NCBI GenBank assembly: GCA_002321305.1
Contig: DCMF01000013.1
Coordinates: 1 to 60,092, forward strand
From: Verrucomicrobia bacterium UBA1629
Lineage (GTDB): Bacteria > Verrucomicrobiota > Kiritimatiellia > RFP12 > UBA1067
Length of the DNA: 60,092 bases
Reading direction: 5' to 3'
Shown: positions 16,622 through 24,744 of the stretch, one piece after another
How positions within the stretch are numbered: position 1 is the first letter of the stretch
Layout: each line of letters starts with the position of its first letter
Position numbers and translations under genes: made by a program
The notes under the pieces: generated by a model
Told to the model about the DNA's origin: nothing
Seen by the model: only the letters and a program-made list of their open reading frames with translations
The model's database searches: none

Positions 16622-17149
16622 ATGAACAGGAATATCCTTCTTGGCGTCACGGGGTCGATCGCCGCGTACAAGGCCGTCGAGCTCGTGCGGCTGTTCGTCA
16701 GGAACGGCGACCAGGTTCAGGTCGTGATGACGGAGGCCGCGACGAAGTTCGTGACGCCGCTCACGTTCCAGACGCTGTCGCGCAATCCCGTCTTCGTCGA
16801 TGCGTTCGCGCCCGTCGCCGCGTGGAAGCCGGAGCACGTCTCGCTCGCGGAGGCGGCGGACGTCGCGCTCGTCGCGCCGGCGACGGCGAATACGCTCGCG
16901 AAGATGCGGTGGGGGCTGGCGGACAACCTGCTGACGGAGACGCTGCTCGCGACGCGCGCGCCGGTCTTCGTCGCGCCGGCGATGAACACGGGCATGTGGG
17001 AGGCGCCCGCCACGCAGGAGAACCTCGCCGTCCTGAAGGCGCGCGGCGTCACGGTCATCACGCCGGGCGCCGGCGAGCTCGCCTGCGGCGTGACGGGCAT
17101 GGGCCGCATGGCCGAGCCGAAGCAGATCTTCACGCGCGTCCAGCCGTGA
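16622..17149 (+). CDS. coaC: phosphopantothenoylcysteine decarboxylase
   Basis: 175 aa flavoprotein. It decarboxylates 4'-phosphopantothenoylcysteine in coenzyme A synthesis. Visible motifs are the flavin-binding start ILLGVTGSIAAYKAVELVR, the catalytic-His segment EHVSLAEAADVALVAPATANT, the substrate clamp PAMNTGMW and the active Cys in ELACGVTGMGRMAEP. In most bacteria CoaC is fused to the CoaB synthetase; here the gene ends after the decarboxylase domain and no coaB is in the window. It starts just after the ATCCGTG array. Confidence 0.92.
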   Translation: MNRNILLGVTGSIAAYKAVELVRLFVRNGDQVQVVMTEAATKFVTPLTFQTLSRNPVFVDAFAPVAAWKPEHVSLAEAADVALVAPATANTLAKMRWGLADNLLTETLLATRAPVFVAPAMNTGMWEAPATQENLAVLKARGVTVITPGAGELACGVTGMGRMAEPKQIFTRVQP

Positions 17150-17174
17150 TGCGAGTCCTGGCGCGGAGCGGCGT

Positions 17175-17203
17175 TTGCGGGCCTGTGGCGCGTATGGTAT
17201 AAT
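17175..17203 (+). promoter_or_regulatory. promoter of PP2C phosphatase gene
   Basis: TTGCGG (17175-17180), a 17-nt spacer, then TATAAT (17198-17203). The transcript would have a short leader containing GGGAGG before the ATG at 17225. Confidence 0.7.
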
Positions 17204-17224
17204 GCGGATTCGGGAGGTGCGAAG

Positions 17225-17962
17225 ATGATCTTGTTTGGCTTTCGGAACAGGGCACAGGCGGAGGCGTCCGCGCCGCCGCAGAACGGGTGCGCGGCTCATT
17301 CCGTCTCGAAAAGCGAGACGGGGCTGGTGCGCACCGACAACCAGGATCACCTCTTCGTCGATGACGAACGTCTCGTCTACTGCGTGGCGGACGGCGTGGG
17401 CGGCGGCGCGGAAGGCGCGCGGGCGAGCGAGATCGTCTGCGCGAACCTGAAGATGGTCACGTATGCGGCGGCGGACACGTTCAAGGCCCGCACGTCGGCG
17501 GTTCAGAAGGCCATCGAGGACGCGAATGCGGCCTTGTTCGCCTATGCCCGCGAGAAGGGCGTGCCGCTCGTGGCCTCGACGGTCGCGGCGCTCGTGCTCG
17601 ATCCGGCGAACCCGCGCCATGCGGCGATCTGCAACGTCGGCGACAGCCGCATCTACCGCTTCCGGCGCGGCATGCCAGAACTGCTGACGCATGACCACCG
17701 CCTCGGCGGCGGCAGCCATGCGCTCACGCGCACGATCGGCGCGGCGGAGACGGTGCGCGTCGAATGGACGGAACTCGAATCGACGGACGCCTCGCGCTTC
17801 CTTCTCTGCACGGACGGCGTGCACGACGTCGTCTCGGCCGGGCGTCTCGCCGTTTTCGTGTCCGCCGCGCCGACGCTGGACGCGGCGGCGGAGCGCATTG
17901 CGGCGGATGTCGTCCGCCACGGCGCGCCCGACAACTATTCCTTTGTCCTGCTGGGCGTCTGA
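17225..17962 (+). CDS. PP2C-family serine/threonine phosphatase
   Basis: 245 aa. Metal-binding motifs of PPM phosphatases are in order: RTDNQDHLF, YCVADGVGGGAEGARAS, NVGDSRIYRF, LLCTDGVHDVV and DNYSFVLL. These enzymes reverse Ser/Thr kinase signalling in the cytoplasm. No kinase or FHA gene is adjacent, so the partner is unknown. It has its own promoter. Confidence 0.9.
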   Translation: MILFGFRNRAQAEASAPPQNGCAAHSVSKSETGLVRTDNQDHLFVDDERLVYCVADGVGGGAEGARASEIVCANLKMVTYAAADTFKARTSAVQKAIEDANAALFAYAREKGVPLVASTVAALVLDPANPRHAAICNVGDSRIYRFRRGMPELLTHDHRLGGGSHALTRTIGAAETVRVEWTELESTDASRFLLCTDGVHDVVSAGRLAVFVSAAPTLDAAAERIAADVVRHGAPDNYSFVLLGV

Positions 17963-18010
17963 CAGCTGTCCTTGGCAAGGCCCGAATCGGATTCATCGCG
18001 CCCTTTTTGG

Positions 18011-18016
18011 TATACT
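18011..18016 (+). promoter_or_regulatory. -10 box upstream of nadB
   Basis: TATACT. The transcript would start near 18023, giving an approximately 78-nt leader that contains a small open reading frame (18042-18104) before the nadB start. Confidence 0.55.
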
Positions 18017-18041
18017 ATGCGGAGTGCAAGATGAAGGACTG

Positions 18042-18104
18042 ATGATGAACAGACACCAGAATTCGCGACTGGCCGCGTGGCCGGACAGAAGGAGCATGGC
18101 GTGA
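18042..18104 (+). CDS. possible leader peptide upstream of nadB
   Basis: A 20-codon reading frame (MMNRHQNSRLAAWPDRRSMA) lies in the predicted nadB leader. Its stop TGA (18102-18104) overlaps the proposed GTG start of nadB (18101), which would couple translation of the two. It could be chance; no clear attenuator hairpin was seen. Confidence 0.3.
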   Translation: MMNRHQNSRLAAWPDRRSMA

Positions 18105-19738
18105 GGACCGTCGACTGCGACTATCTCGTCGTCGGGTCCGGCATGGCGGGCCTCATGAGCGCGCTTCACCTCGCCGCGTACGGCAAGGTCGCCGTCGTGA
18201 CGAAGGCGCGGCTTCAGGACTGCAACTCGAACTTCGCGCAGGGCGGCATCTGCTGCGTGGCGGATCCGGCGGACACCTTCGACAGGCACGCGCGCGACAC
18301 GATGATCGCCGGCGCGTGGCTCGGCAAGACCGAGGTCGTCCACGAGATCTGCGAGAACGCGCCCGCCGGCATCCAGGACCTCATCGACTGCGGCGTGCGC
18401 TTCGCGAAGAAGGAGGACGGCGCGTGGGACCTGACGCGCGAGGGCGGCCACAGCGCGCGGCGCATCTTCCACGCCGGCGACATCACGGGCGAGAAGTGCG
18501 AGGCGGCGATGATCCGCCGCGTGAAGCGCGAGAAGGCGATCGAGGTGCGCGAGCAGACGATCGTCATCGACCTCGTCATGTCCAACCGCATCGGCCTCAG
18601 GGGCGAGAAGCGCTGCGTGGGCGCGTACGTCATGGACAAGCCGACGGGCGAGATCTACGCGATCCGTTCGCCGAACACGATCCTCGCGACGGGCGGCTGC
18701 GGCAAGGTCTACCTCTACACGTGCAACCCCGACACGGCGACGGGCGACGGCATCGCGCTCGCGTGGCGCGCGGGGGCGAAGATCGAGAACATGGAGTTCA
18801 TCCAGTTCCACCCGACCTGCCTCTACCATCCGCAGGCGAAGCGCTTCCTCATCTCCGAGGCGGTGCGCGGCGAGGGGGCCGTCCTCGTCAACAAGCACGG
18901 CAAGGAATTCATGCGGAAGTACGATCCGCGCGGCTCGCTCGCGCCGCGCGACATCGTGGCGCGCTCGATCGACTCGGAGATGAAGCGCACGGGCGACGAC
19001 TGCATGTTCCTCGACATCCGCAAGAAGGGGGCGGACTACCTGAAGGCGCGCTTCCCGAACATCTACGCGAAGTGCCTCTCCTTCGGCATCGACATGGCGA
19101 AAGACCTCATCCCCGTCGTCCCCGCCGCGCACTACACCTGCGGCGGCATCCAGGCGACGACGGACGGGCGCACGTCGATTCGCGGGCTCTCTGCCGTCGG
19201 CGAGTGCGCCTGCACGGGGCTGCACGGCGCGAACCGCCTCGCGTCCAACTCGCTCATGGAGGCCCTCGTCTGCGCGCGCCTCACCGCCGCCCGCCTCGGC
19301 CCGCATCCGGAAACCTTCCAACCTCCTAAACCTTCCAAACCTTCCGAACCTTCCGAACCTTCCGAACTCGCCGCACCTGCGATTCCCGACTGGAAGATCG
19401 GGAGCGCCGTGCCGCCGGACGAGGCGGTCCTGGTCTCGCACATGTGGGACGAGATCCGCCGCCTGATGTGGGACTACGTGGGCATCGTCCGCACGAACAA
19501 GCGGCTCGCGCGGGCGGCGCACCGGCTGCGGACGCTCCGCCGCGAGATCCACGACTACTACTTCCGCTATCTCGTCACGCCGGACACGCTGGAGCTGCGC
19601 AACCTCGCGGTCTGCGCGGAGCTGATCGTGAAGAGCGCGCAGAAGCGCCACGAGTCGCGCGGCCTCCACTACACCCTCGACTACCCCCGCCAGTCCAGGC
19701 GTCCGAAGCAGACGGTGCTCGATGGCTACCGGGGATGA
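18101..19738 (+). CDS. nadB: L-aspartate oxidase
   Basis: 545 aa. It oxidises L-aspartate to iminoaspartate with FAD, the first step of de novo NAD synthesis. The FAD-binding start DYLVVGSGMAGLMSALHLA, SNFAQGGI, GGHSARRIFHAGD, MEFIQFHPT, SEAVRGEGA, HYTCGGIQA and GANRLASNSLMEALVCA are all present. The GTG start at 18101 follows AAGGAG (18089-18094); an in-frame GTG at 18077 is the alternative. Residues about 404-424, in the linker to the C-terminal helical domain, consist of Pro/Ser/Glu encoded by a tandem 9-mer array. nadA and nadC are not in the window. Confidence 0.95.
   Translation: MRTVDCDYLVVGSGMAGLMSALHLAAYGKVAVVTKARLQDCNSNFAQGGICCVADPADTFDRHARDTMIAGAWLGKTEVVHEICENAPAGIQDLIDCGVRFAKKEDGAWDLTREGGHSARRIFHAGDITGEKCEAAMIRRVKREKAIEVREQTIVIDLVMSNRIGLRGEKRCVGAYVMDKPTGEIYAIRSPNTILATGGCGKVYLYTCNPDTATGDGIALAWRAGAKIENMEFIQFHPTCLYHPQAKRFLISEAVRGEGAVLVNKHGKEFMRKYDPRGSLAPRDIVARSIDSEMKRTGDDCMFLDIRKKGADYLKARFPNIYAKCLSFGIDMAKDLIPVVPAAHYTCGGIQATTDGRTSIRGLSAVGECACTGLHGANRLASNSLMEALVCARLTAARLGPHPETFQPPKPSKPSEPSEPSELAAPAIPDWKIGSAVPPDEAVLVSHMWDEIRRLMWDYVGIVRTNKRLARAAHRLRTLRREIHDYYFRYLVTPDTLELRNLAVCAELIVKSAQKRHESRGLHYTLDYPRQSRRPKQTVLDGYRG
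19312..19371. repeat. CCTTCCGAA nonamer array inside nadB
   Basis: Six tandem words, CCTTCCAA, CCTCCTAAA, CCTTCCAAA and three CCTTCCGAA, are read in frame as repeating P-S-(K/E). The segment lies between VCARLTAARLGPHPE and IPDWKIG, a domain linker. Confidence 0.9.
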
Positions 19739-19796
19739 GGCGGCGCCGCGTCCGCCGACCGCAGGCCGGCAGACGGCGCACGACGCGAAGCTTTGA

Positions 19797-19802
19797 TATA
19801 AT
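19797..19802 (+). promoter_or_regulatory. -10 box of the purH-ANL operon
   Basis: TATAAT, with an ATG 36 nt downstream at 19839 and CGGAGAAA as Shine-Dalgarno sequence in the short leader. No clear -35 box. Confidence 0.6.
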
Positions 19803-19838
19803 ACGGAAAACCAGAATCCCGTCAACGGAGAAAACACC

Positions 19839-21992
19839 ATGTCGCTGAACATCGTCACCCGCATCGACAACCGCGTCCCTGTGCGCAACGTCCTCATGTC
19901 CGTCTCGGACAAGACGGGGCTCGAAGCCTTCGTCCCCGCGCTCGTGAAGGCGTGCCCCGGCGTGAAGATCTACTCGACGGGCGGGACCTACGTGAAGGTG
20001 AAGGAGATTCTCGGCGACGCGGCGAAGGACACGCTCGTCGCCGTCTCCGACTACACGGGCCAGCCGGAAATGCAGGGCGGCCTCGTGAAGACGCTCGACT
20101 TCAAGATCTACCTCGGCCTCCTCTCCGAGACGTACAACGACGCGCACCAGGCCGACCTGCGCCGCCTCGCGGCGCATCCGTTCGACATGGTCGTCGTGAA
20201 CCTCTACCCGTTCCGCGAGACGGTCGCGAAGCCGGGCGTGACGCCGGAGATGGCGCGCACGAACATCGACATCGGCGGCCCCTGCATGGTGCGCGCGTCG
20301 GCGAAGAACTACCTGCGCGTCGCGTCCGTGACCGATCCGCTCGACTACCCGAACCTCGTCAACGAGCTGGCGGCGCACGACGGCACGCTCGGTCTCGACA
20401 CACGCTTCCGGCTCATGAAGAAGGCGTTCGCCCACACGGCGGAATACGACACGGCGATCGCGCGCTTCTTCACGACGCGCACGTGGGAGGAGGTCGAGAA
20501 GACCTACGAGACCGAACGTCGCTTCTCGCTCTTCGAGTCGTTCAAGCGCCTGCGCAAGGAGCAGGCTGGCGCGCCGGCGTTTCTCGTCACGTCGGGCGAC
20601 CGCTCGCTGCCGATCAACTGGCGGCAGTTCACGGATGACGTCGACCTCGTCGTGCGGCTCGTGCGGAAGTACGCGTCGGGCGAAAAGGTCGCGCTCCTGG
20701 GCGAGAACTCCTACGAGTGGTTCGTCGCGCACGTGGCGATCATGTTCGCGGGCGCGACGGTCATTCCGATGGACGTGAACCTGACGCCGGCGGAAATCGC
20801 CGCGCGCATCCAGTTCACGGGGGCAAGCGTGCTCGTCTACTCGGCCCTCTACTGCGAGAAGGCGCACGCCGTGCGCGACCTCTGCCCCGGCCTCAAGACG
20901 GGCGGCTTCGGCTCCATCAAGACGGAGCGCTTCCTCGACAAGGTGCGCGGGCTCGTGCAGCCGCAGGAGAGCATCTGGGACGCGGACCGGATCGACACGT
21001 CGCGCACGTCGATGATCATGTTCACGAGCGGCACGACGAGCGAGCCGCGCGGCGCGGAGCTGACGATCGCCGGCATCGAGGCGTTCGTCGCGTCCTACGC
21101 CGCCGCGCTGGAGACGAAGCCGGGCGACCGCTCGCTCATGCTGCTGCCGCTTCACCACATCTACGGCTGTTGCGCGTCGTACTTCTTTCTGTCGCAGGGC
21201 GTCGCGCTCGGCGTCTGCCCCGACTTCCGCCGCGTCTACGATGCCGTGGAGCGCTTCCGCGTCAACGTTCTCGCGCTCGTGCCGGCGCTCGCCGATTTGC
21301 TCTCGAAGAAGATCGCCCAACGCGGCGCGACGGCCGAGGCCGCGCTCGGCCAGCCGATCGACTGGATTCTCGTCGGCGGCGCGCCGATGTCGCCGTGCGC
21401 CTACGATCGCCTGACGGCGCAGGGCGTGAAGGTGCTGGGCGCCTACGGACTCACCGAGACGTCGGCGATCTATTCGGTCGGCCCGGCGGCGGGCGACCTG
21501 CGCGCCGGATGCGCCGGACACGTCACGCAGTGCCCGTCCCTCGAGACGAAGGTGTCCGAGACGGGCGAGCTGCTGATTCGCGGCCCGGCGGTGATGAAGG
21601 GCTACTACAAGATGCCGGAGCGCACGGCGCAGGTGATTGACGCGGACGGCTGGTTCCACACGGGCGACCTGGGGCGCATCGACGCGGACGGCTCCGTCTG
21701 GATCACGGGGCGCCGCTCGCGCACGATTGTCCTGTCGAGCGGCAAGAAGGTCGCGCCGGAGGAGCTGGAGGCGCAGATTCTCGCGCTCCCCGGCATCTGC
21801 GAAGTTGTCGTGTCTGGCGAAGGCGAATCGCGCGAGATCAAGGCCGAGGTGTACGGCGAGGCGTCCGAGGAGGCGATCCGCCGCGCGATCGGCGAGCTGA
21901 ACCTGACGCTGCCCGTCTACAAGCGCGTGAAGACGGTTGTCGTGCGCACCGAGCCGTTCCCGCGCACGTCGTCCGGCAAGATCAAGGTCTGA
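19839..21992 (+). CDS. fusion: IMP cyclohydrolase (PurH N-terminal)-like domain + ANL-superfamily adenylating enzyme
   Basis: 717 aa in one uninterrupted frame. Residues 1 to about 220 match the IMP cyclohydrolase half of PurH: NVLMSVSDKTGLEAF, KIYSTGGT, VSDYTGQPEM, VKTL (about 82), VVNLYPF (about 120), NIDIGGPCMVRASAKN (143-157). The usual RVKTLHPKIHGG stretch is altered to LVKTLDFKIYLG. The AICAR transformylase half is absent. Instead, residues about 230-717 form a complete ANL enzyme: P-loop FTSGTTSEPRG (about 395), GAYGLTETSA, GWFHTGDLGRID, and the terminal PRTSSGKIKV with the A10 Lys. Such enzymes activate carboxylic acids as adenylates, usually for CoA or carrier-protein transfer. The combined role is unknown. 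It heads an operon with batA-like, manC-like and truA. Confidence 0.88.
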   Translation: MSLNIVTRIDNRVPVRNVLMSVSDKTGLEAFVPALVKACPGVKIYSTGGTYVKVKEILGDAAKDTLVAVSDYTGQPEMQGGLVKTLDFKIYLGLLSETYNDAHQADLRRLAAHPFDMVVVNLYPFRETVAKPGVTPEMARTNIDIGGPCMVRASAKNYLRVASVTDPLDYPNLVNELAAHDGTLGLDTRFRLMKKAFAHTAEYDTAIARFFTTRTWEEVEKTYETERRFSLFESFKRLRKEQAGAPAFLVTSGDRSLPINWRQFTDDVDLVVRLVRKYASGEKVALLGENSYEWFVAHVAIMFAGATVIPMDVNLTPAEIAARIQFTGASVLVYSALYCEKAHAVRDLCPGLKTGGFGSIKTERFLDKVRGLVQPQESIWDADRIDTSRTSMIMFTSGTTSEPRGAELTIAGIEAFVASYAAALETKPGDRSLMLLPLHHIYGCCASYFFLSQGVALGVCPDFRRVYDAVERFRVNVLALVPALADLLSKKIAQRGATAEAALGQPIDWILVGGAPMSPCAYDRLTAQGVKVLGAYGLTETSAIYSVGPAAGDLRAGCAGHVTQCPSLETKVSETGELLIRGPAVMKGYYKMPERTAQVIDADGWFHTGDLGRIDADGSVWITGRRSRTIVLSSGKKVAPEELEAQILALPGICEVVVSGEGESREIKAEVYGEASEEAIRRAIGELNLTLPVYKRVKTVVVRTEPFPRTSSGKIKV

Positions 21993-22001
21993 CGGCGAAC
22001 C

Positions 22002-22991
22002 ATGCGTTTCGTCAACCCATTCTTCCTCGTTCTCGTCGCCCTCGTTCCGTTCGTGGGGCTGTGGTGGGCGTTCCTGCGCGCGCGGCGCGAGAAGGCCCTG
22101 ACGAAGATTACGCTGTCCGTGCCGAAGTCGGCGTCCGCCGGGCTTCAGATGACGCTCGTTCTCGCGGGCCTCGCGCTCGTGCTGTTCGCCGCGTCGCGTC
22201 CCCAGTGGGGCAAGGTGACGGAGAAGGTCGTCGAGCGTTCGCGCAATGTCGTCGTCGCGATTGACGTCTCGCGCTCGATGCTCGCGGCGGACGTGCGGCC
22301 GAACCGCCTGGAGCGCGCGAAGGCCGACGTTGCCGACCTCATTGATTCGCTGAAGGGTGATCGGTGTGCGCTCGTCGCGTTCCGTCGGACGGGCGTGCAG
22401 ATCTGTCCGCTCACGACCGACCGCGCGTTTCTGCGGAGCGCGCTGGAGCAGATGACGGTCGAGTCCGCCCCGCGTGGCGAGACGGATCTCGGCAGCGCGA
22501 TTCGTGCGTCGCTCGACGCGCTCGATCCGGCGGCGGACGACCATAACGCGATCATCATGATTTCCGACGGCGGCGACCTGCGCGGCGAGGCGCTGTCGAA
22601 CGCGGAACTGGCGAAGAAGCGCGGCATCCCGATCTTCACCGTCGGCATCGGCGACCCGCGCGTCGGTGCGCCGATGCCGTCCGAGGACGGACGCGGCTAT
22701 CTGAAATACAAGGGCGAGGTCGTGAAGGTGAAGCTGGAGGAGTCGGCGCTCAAGGCGATTGCCGAAGCCTCGAAGGGGCGCTACGTGCCACTTGCGACGG
22801 CGGGCACGACCGAGACGACGTTGGGGTCGATCTACAGGAAGTTCCTGCGGCAGGTCGCCGCGAAGGAGCAGAACGAGGAGGCGGAGCGCGCCGCCGAACG
22901 CTATCAGGTCTTTCTCGTGCCGGGGCTCGCGCTGCTCCTGGCGGGCGCCGCGTTGTCCAAGGGCCGTTTCGGCGGAGGAAAGACGAAATGA
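22002..22991 (+). CDS. BatA/BatB-like VWA-domain membrane protein
   Basis: 329 aa. Two N-terminal membrane spans (FFLVLVALVPFVGLWWAFL and MTLVLAGLALVLFAAS) are followed by a von Willebrand factor A domain with MIDAS motif AIDVSRSMLAADV, MISDGGD and FTVGIGDPRVG, and a C-terminal span (FLVPGLALLLAGAAL). In Bacteroides and other groups Bat proteins affect aerotolerance and envelope stress, usually next to a MoxR ATPase, which is missing here. A BatD-like gene lies about 8 kb away on the other strand. It overlaps the next gene by ATGA. Confidence 0.85.
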   Translation: MRFVNPFFLVLVALVPFVGLWWAFLRARREKALTKITLSVPKSASAGLQMTLVLAGLALVLFAASRPQWGKVTEKVVERSRNVVVAIDVSRSMLAADVRPNRLERAKADVADLIDSLKGDRCALVAFRRTGVQICPLTTDRAFLRSALEQMTVESAPRGETDLGSAIRASLDALDPAADDHNAIIMISDGGDLRGEALSNAELAKKRGIPIFTVGIGDPRVGAPMPSEDGRGYLKYKGEVVKVKLEESALKAIAEASKGRYVPLATAGTTETTLGSIYRKFLRQVAAKEQNEEAERAAERYQVFLVPGLALLLAGAALSKGRFGGGKTK

Positions 22992-23992
22992 CAAAAGACA
23001 CCTCTCGTTTCAAGGCCGTCATCCTCGCGGGCGGGTCGGGCGAGCGGTTCTGGCCGCTCTCGACGCCGGAGAAGCCCAAGCAGTTCCTGCGCGTGTTCGG
23101 AGGTGAGAGCCTGATTCGCCAGAGTGTCTTGCGCCTCGGAGGCCTCGTGCGTCCCGAAGACGTCTTCGTCATCACGTCCAAGGCGCTCGTCGCGGCGACG
23201 CGGCGCGAACTGCCGGAGATTCCGAAGGGGAACATTCTCGGCGAGCCGATGCGCCGCGACACGGGCGCGGCGGTGGCGCTGGGCGTCGGCGTCGCGGGAC
23301 GCGGCGCGAATCCCGTGATCGGCTTCTTCCCGGCCGACCAGATGGTGACGAAGCCCAAGGCGTTCGCGCGGGCCGTCAGGACGGCGGTGGCGCGGGCGAA
23401 GAGGCGCGCGGCGATCGTCACGCTCGGCATCCGCCCCGAATATCCGGCGACGGGCTTCGGCTACGTCGATCCGGCGTCCGGACGGTTCGTCGAGAAGCCG
23501 GACGAGAAGCGGGCGCGCGCTTATCTCAAGAGGGGCTACCTCTGGAACGCGGGCATGTTCATCGCCCGCGCGGAGGCGTTTCGCGCGGCGTTCGCGTCTT
23601 ACGCGCCCGCGCTCGCGCCGCTCGCGTCTTCGTCCGGTGCGTCCCTCGCGAAGCTTTACGCGGCCCTGCCGCGCATTTCCTTCGACTTCGCCGTCATGGA
23701 GAAGCTGTCGCGCGTCGAGGTCGTCGCGGCGGACTGCGGCTGGGACGACGTCGGCAGCTACGGCGCGTTCGACCGCTACTTCCCGCACGACACGCGCGGC
23801 AACGTGCGCGAAGGCCCCTGCACGGTCGTCGAGGCGGACGGCAACATCTGCATCGCGCGCGCGGCGCGCATTTCGCTGCTCGGCGTGAAGAACCTCGTCG
23901 TCGTCACGACGCCTGACGCCGTCCTCGTCGCGGACAAGTTGCGCCTCGCCGAGATGAAGCGGCTGTTCGGTACGCCGTGCGTTCGCTCATGA
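22988..23992 (+). CDS. manC: mannose-1-phosphate guanylyltransferase
   Basis: 334 aa. It makes GDP-mannose from GTP and mannose-1-phosphate for surface polysaccharides. Motifs: VILAGGSGERFWPLSTPEKPKQF (signature plus catalytic Arg/Lys), FFPADQ, the GDP-mannose-type EKPDEKRARAYLKRGYLWNAGMF and DCGWDDVGSYGAF. It consists of the nucleotidyltransferase domain only, without the phosphomannose isomerase domain. It overlaps both neighbours by 4 nt. It fits with the polysaccharide genes upstream. Confidence 0.92.
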   Translation: MTKDTSRFKAVILAGGSGERFWPLSTPEKPKQFLRVFGGESLIRQSVLRLGGLVRPEDVFVITSKALVAATRRELPEIPKGNILGEPMRRDTGAAVALGVGVAGRGANPVIGFFPADQMVTKPKAFARAVRTAVARAKRRAAIVTLGIRPEYPATGFGYVDPASGRFVEKPDEKRARAYLKRGYLWNAGMFIARAEAFRAAFASYAPALAPLASSSGASLAKLYAALPRISFDFAVMEKLSRVEVVAADCGWDDVGSYGAFDRYFPHDTRGNVREGPCTVVEADGNICIARAARISLLGVKNLVVVTTPDAVLVADKLRLAEMKRLFGTPCVRS

Positions 23993-24732
23993 AACGCAAG
24001 TACAAAGTCGTTCTGGCCTACGATGGCACAGGCTACTCCGGCTGGCAGTACCAGGAGAACGCCGTCGGCATCCAGCAGGTCGTCGAGGAGGCCCTCGCCT
24101 ATCTGGAGGGCGCGCCCGTGCGCATCTTCGGCTCGTCGCGGACGGACGCGGGCGTGCATGCCGTCGGGTTCGTCGGGCACTTCCACCTGACGAAGCCGAT
24201 CCCTCCGAAGAACCTCGTGCGCGCGATGAATTCGCAGCTGCCGGAGGCGGTGCGCGTGCTGAAGGCGGCGTATGCGGCGGAGGACTTCGACGCGCGGCTT
24301 TCGGCGAAGGGGAAGGAGTACCGCTACCAGCTCTACCAGGCGGACATCCTGCCGCCGCACCTTGCGCCCTACTGGACGTTCTGCCACCGTCCGCTCGACC
24401 TCGCGGCCATGCAGGCGGCGGCGCGCCACTTCGTCGGCGAGCACGACTTCCTCTCGTTCGCCGCGAACCCGAACCGCGAGCTGGAGACGACGGTGCGGCG
24501 CATCTTCTCCTTCGACGTGAAGCGGGTCGGGCACCGCTACACGTTCGTCGTGCGCGGCGACGGCTTCCTCTACAAGCAGGTGCGCTCGATGGTCGGCTTC
24601 CTCATCTCCGTCGGCAAGGGGAACGAGCGACCGGAGGCCGTGCGCGAGCTGCTGGCGACGCATCCGCCGCGCACGGCCCGCGTCGAGACGGCCCCCGCGC
24701 GCGGTCTCTTCCTCTGGAAGGTTTTCTATTGA
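23989..24732 (+). CDS. truA: tRNA pseudouridine(38-40) synthase
   Basis: About 247 aa. It converts U38-U40 of tRNA anticodon arms to pseudouridine. The N-terminus KYKVVLAYDGTGYSGWQ, catalytic-Asp motif SSRTDAGVHA and GDGFLYKQVRSMVGFL are typical. The start is taken as the ATG overlapping the manC stop (ATGA); a GTG at 23977 is possible. Confidence 0.95.
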   Translation: MKRKYKVVLAYDGTGYSGWQYQENAVGIQQVVEEALAYLEGAPVRIFGSSRTDAGVHAVGFVGHFHLTKPIPPKNLVRAMNSQLPEAVRVLKAAYAAEDFDARLSAKGKEYRYQLYQADILPPHLAPYWTFCHRPLDLAAMQAAARHFVGEHDFLSFAANPNRELETTVRRIFSFDVKRVGHRYTFVVRGDGFLYKQVRSMVGFLISVGKGNERPEAVRELLATHPPRTARVETAPARGLFLWKVFY

Positions 24733-24744
24733 GGGGGCGCATAC

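Noticed and set aside
19575..22994. Very long open frame on the minus strand opposite purH-ANL and batA-like
   Set aside because: The translation is Arg/Glu/Ala/Val-rich with no motif and mirrors the codon bias of the recognised plus-strand genes; a compositional shadow.
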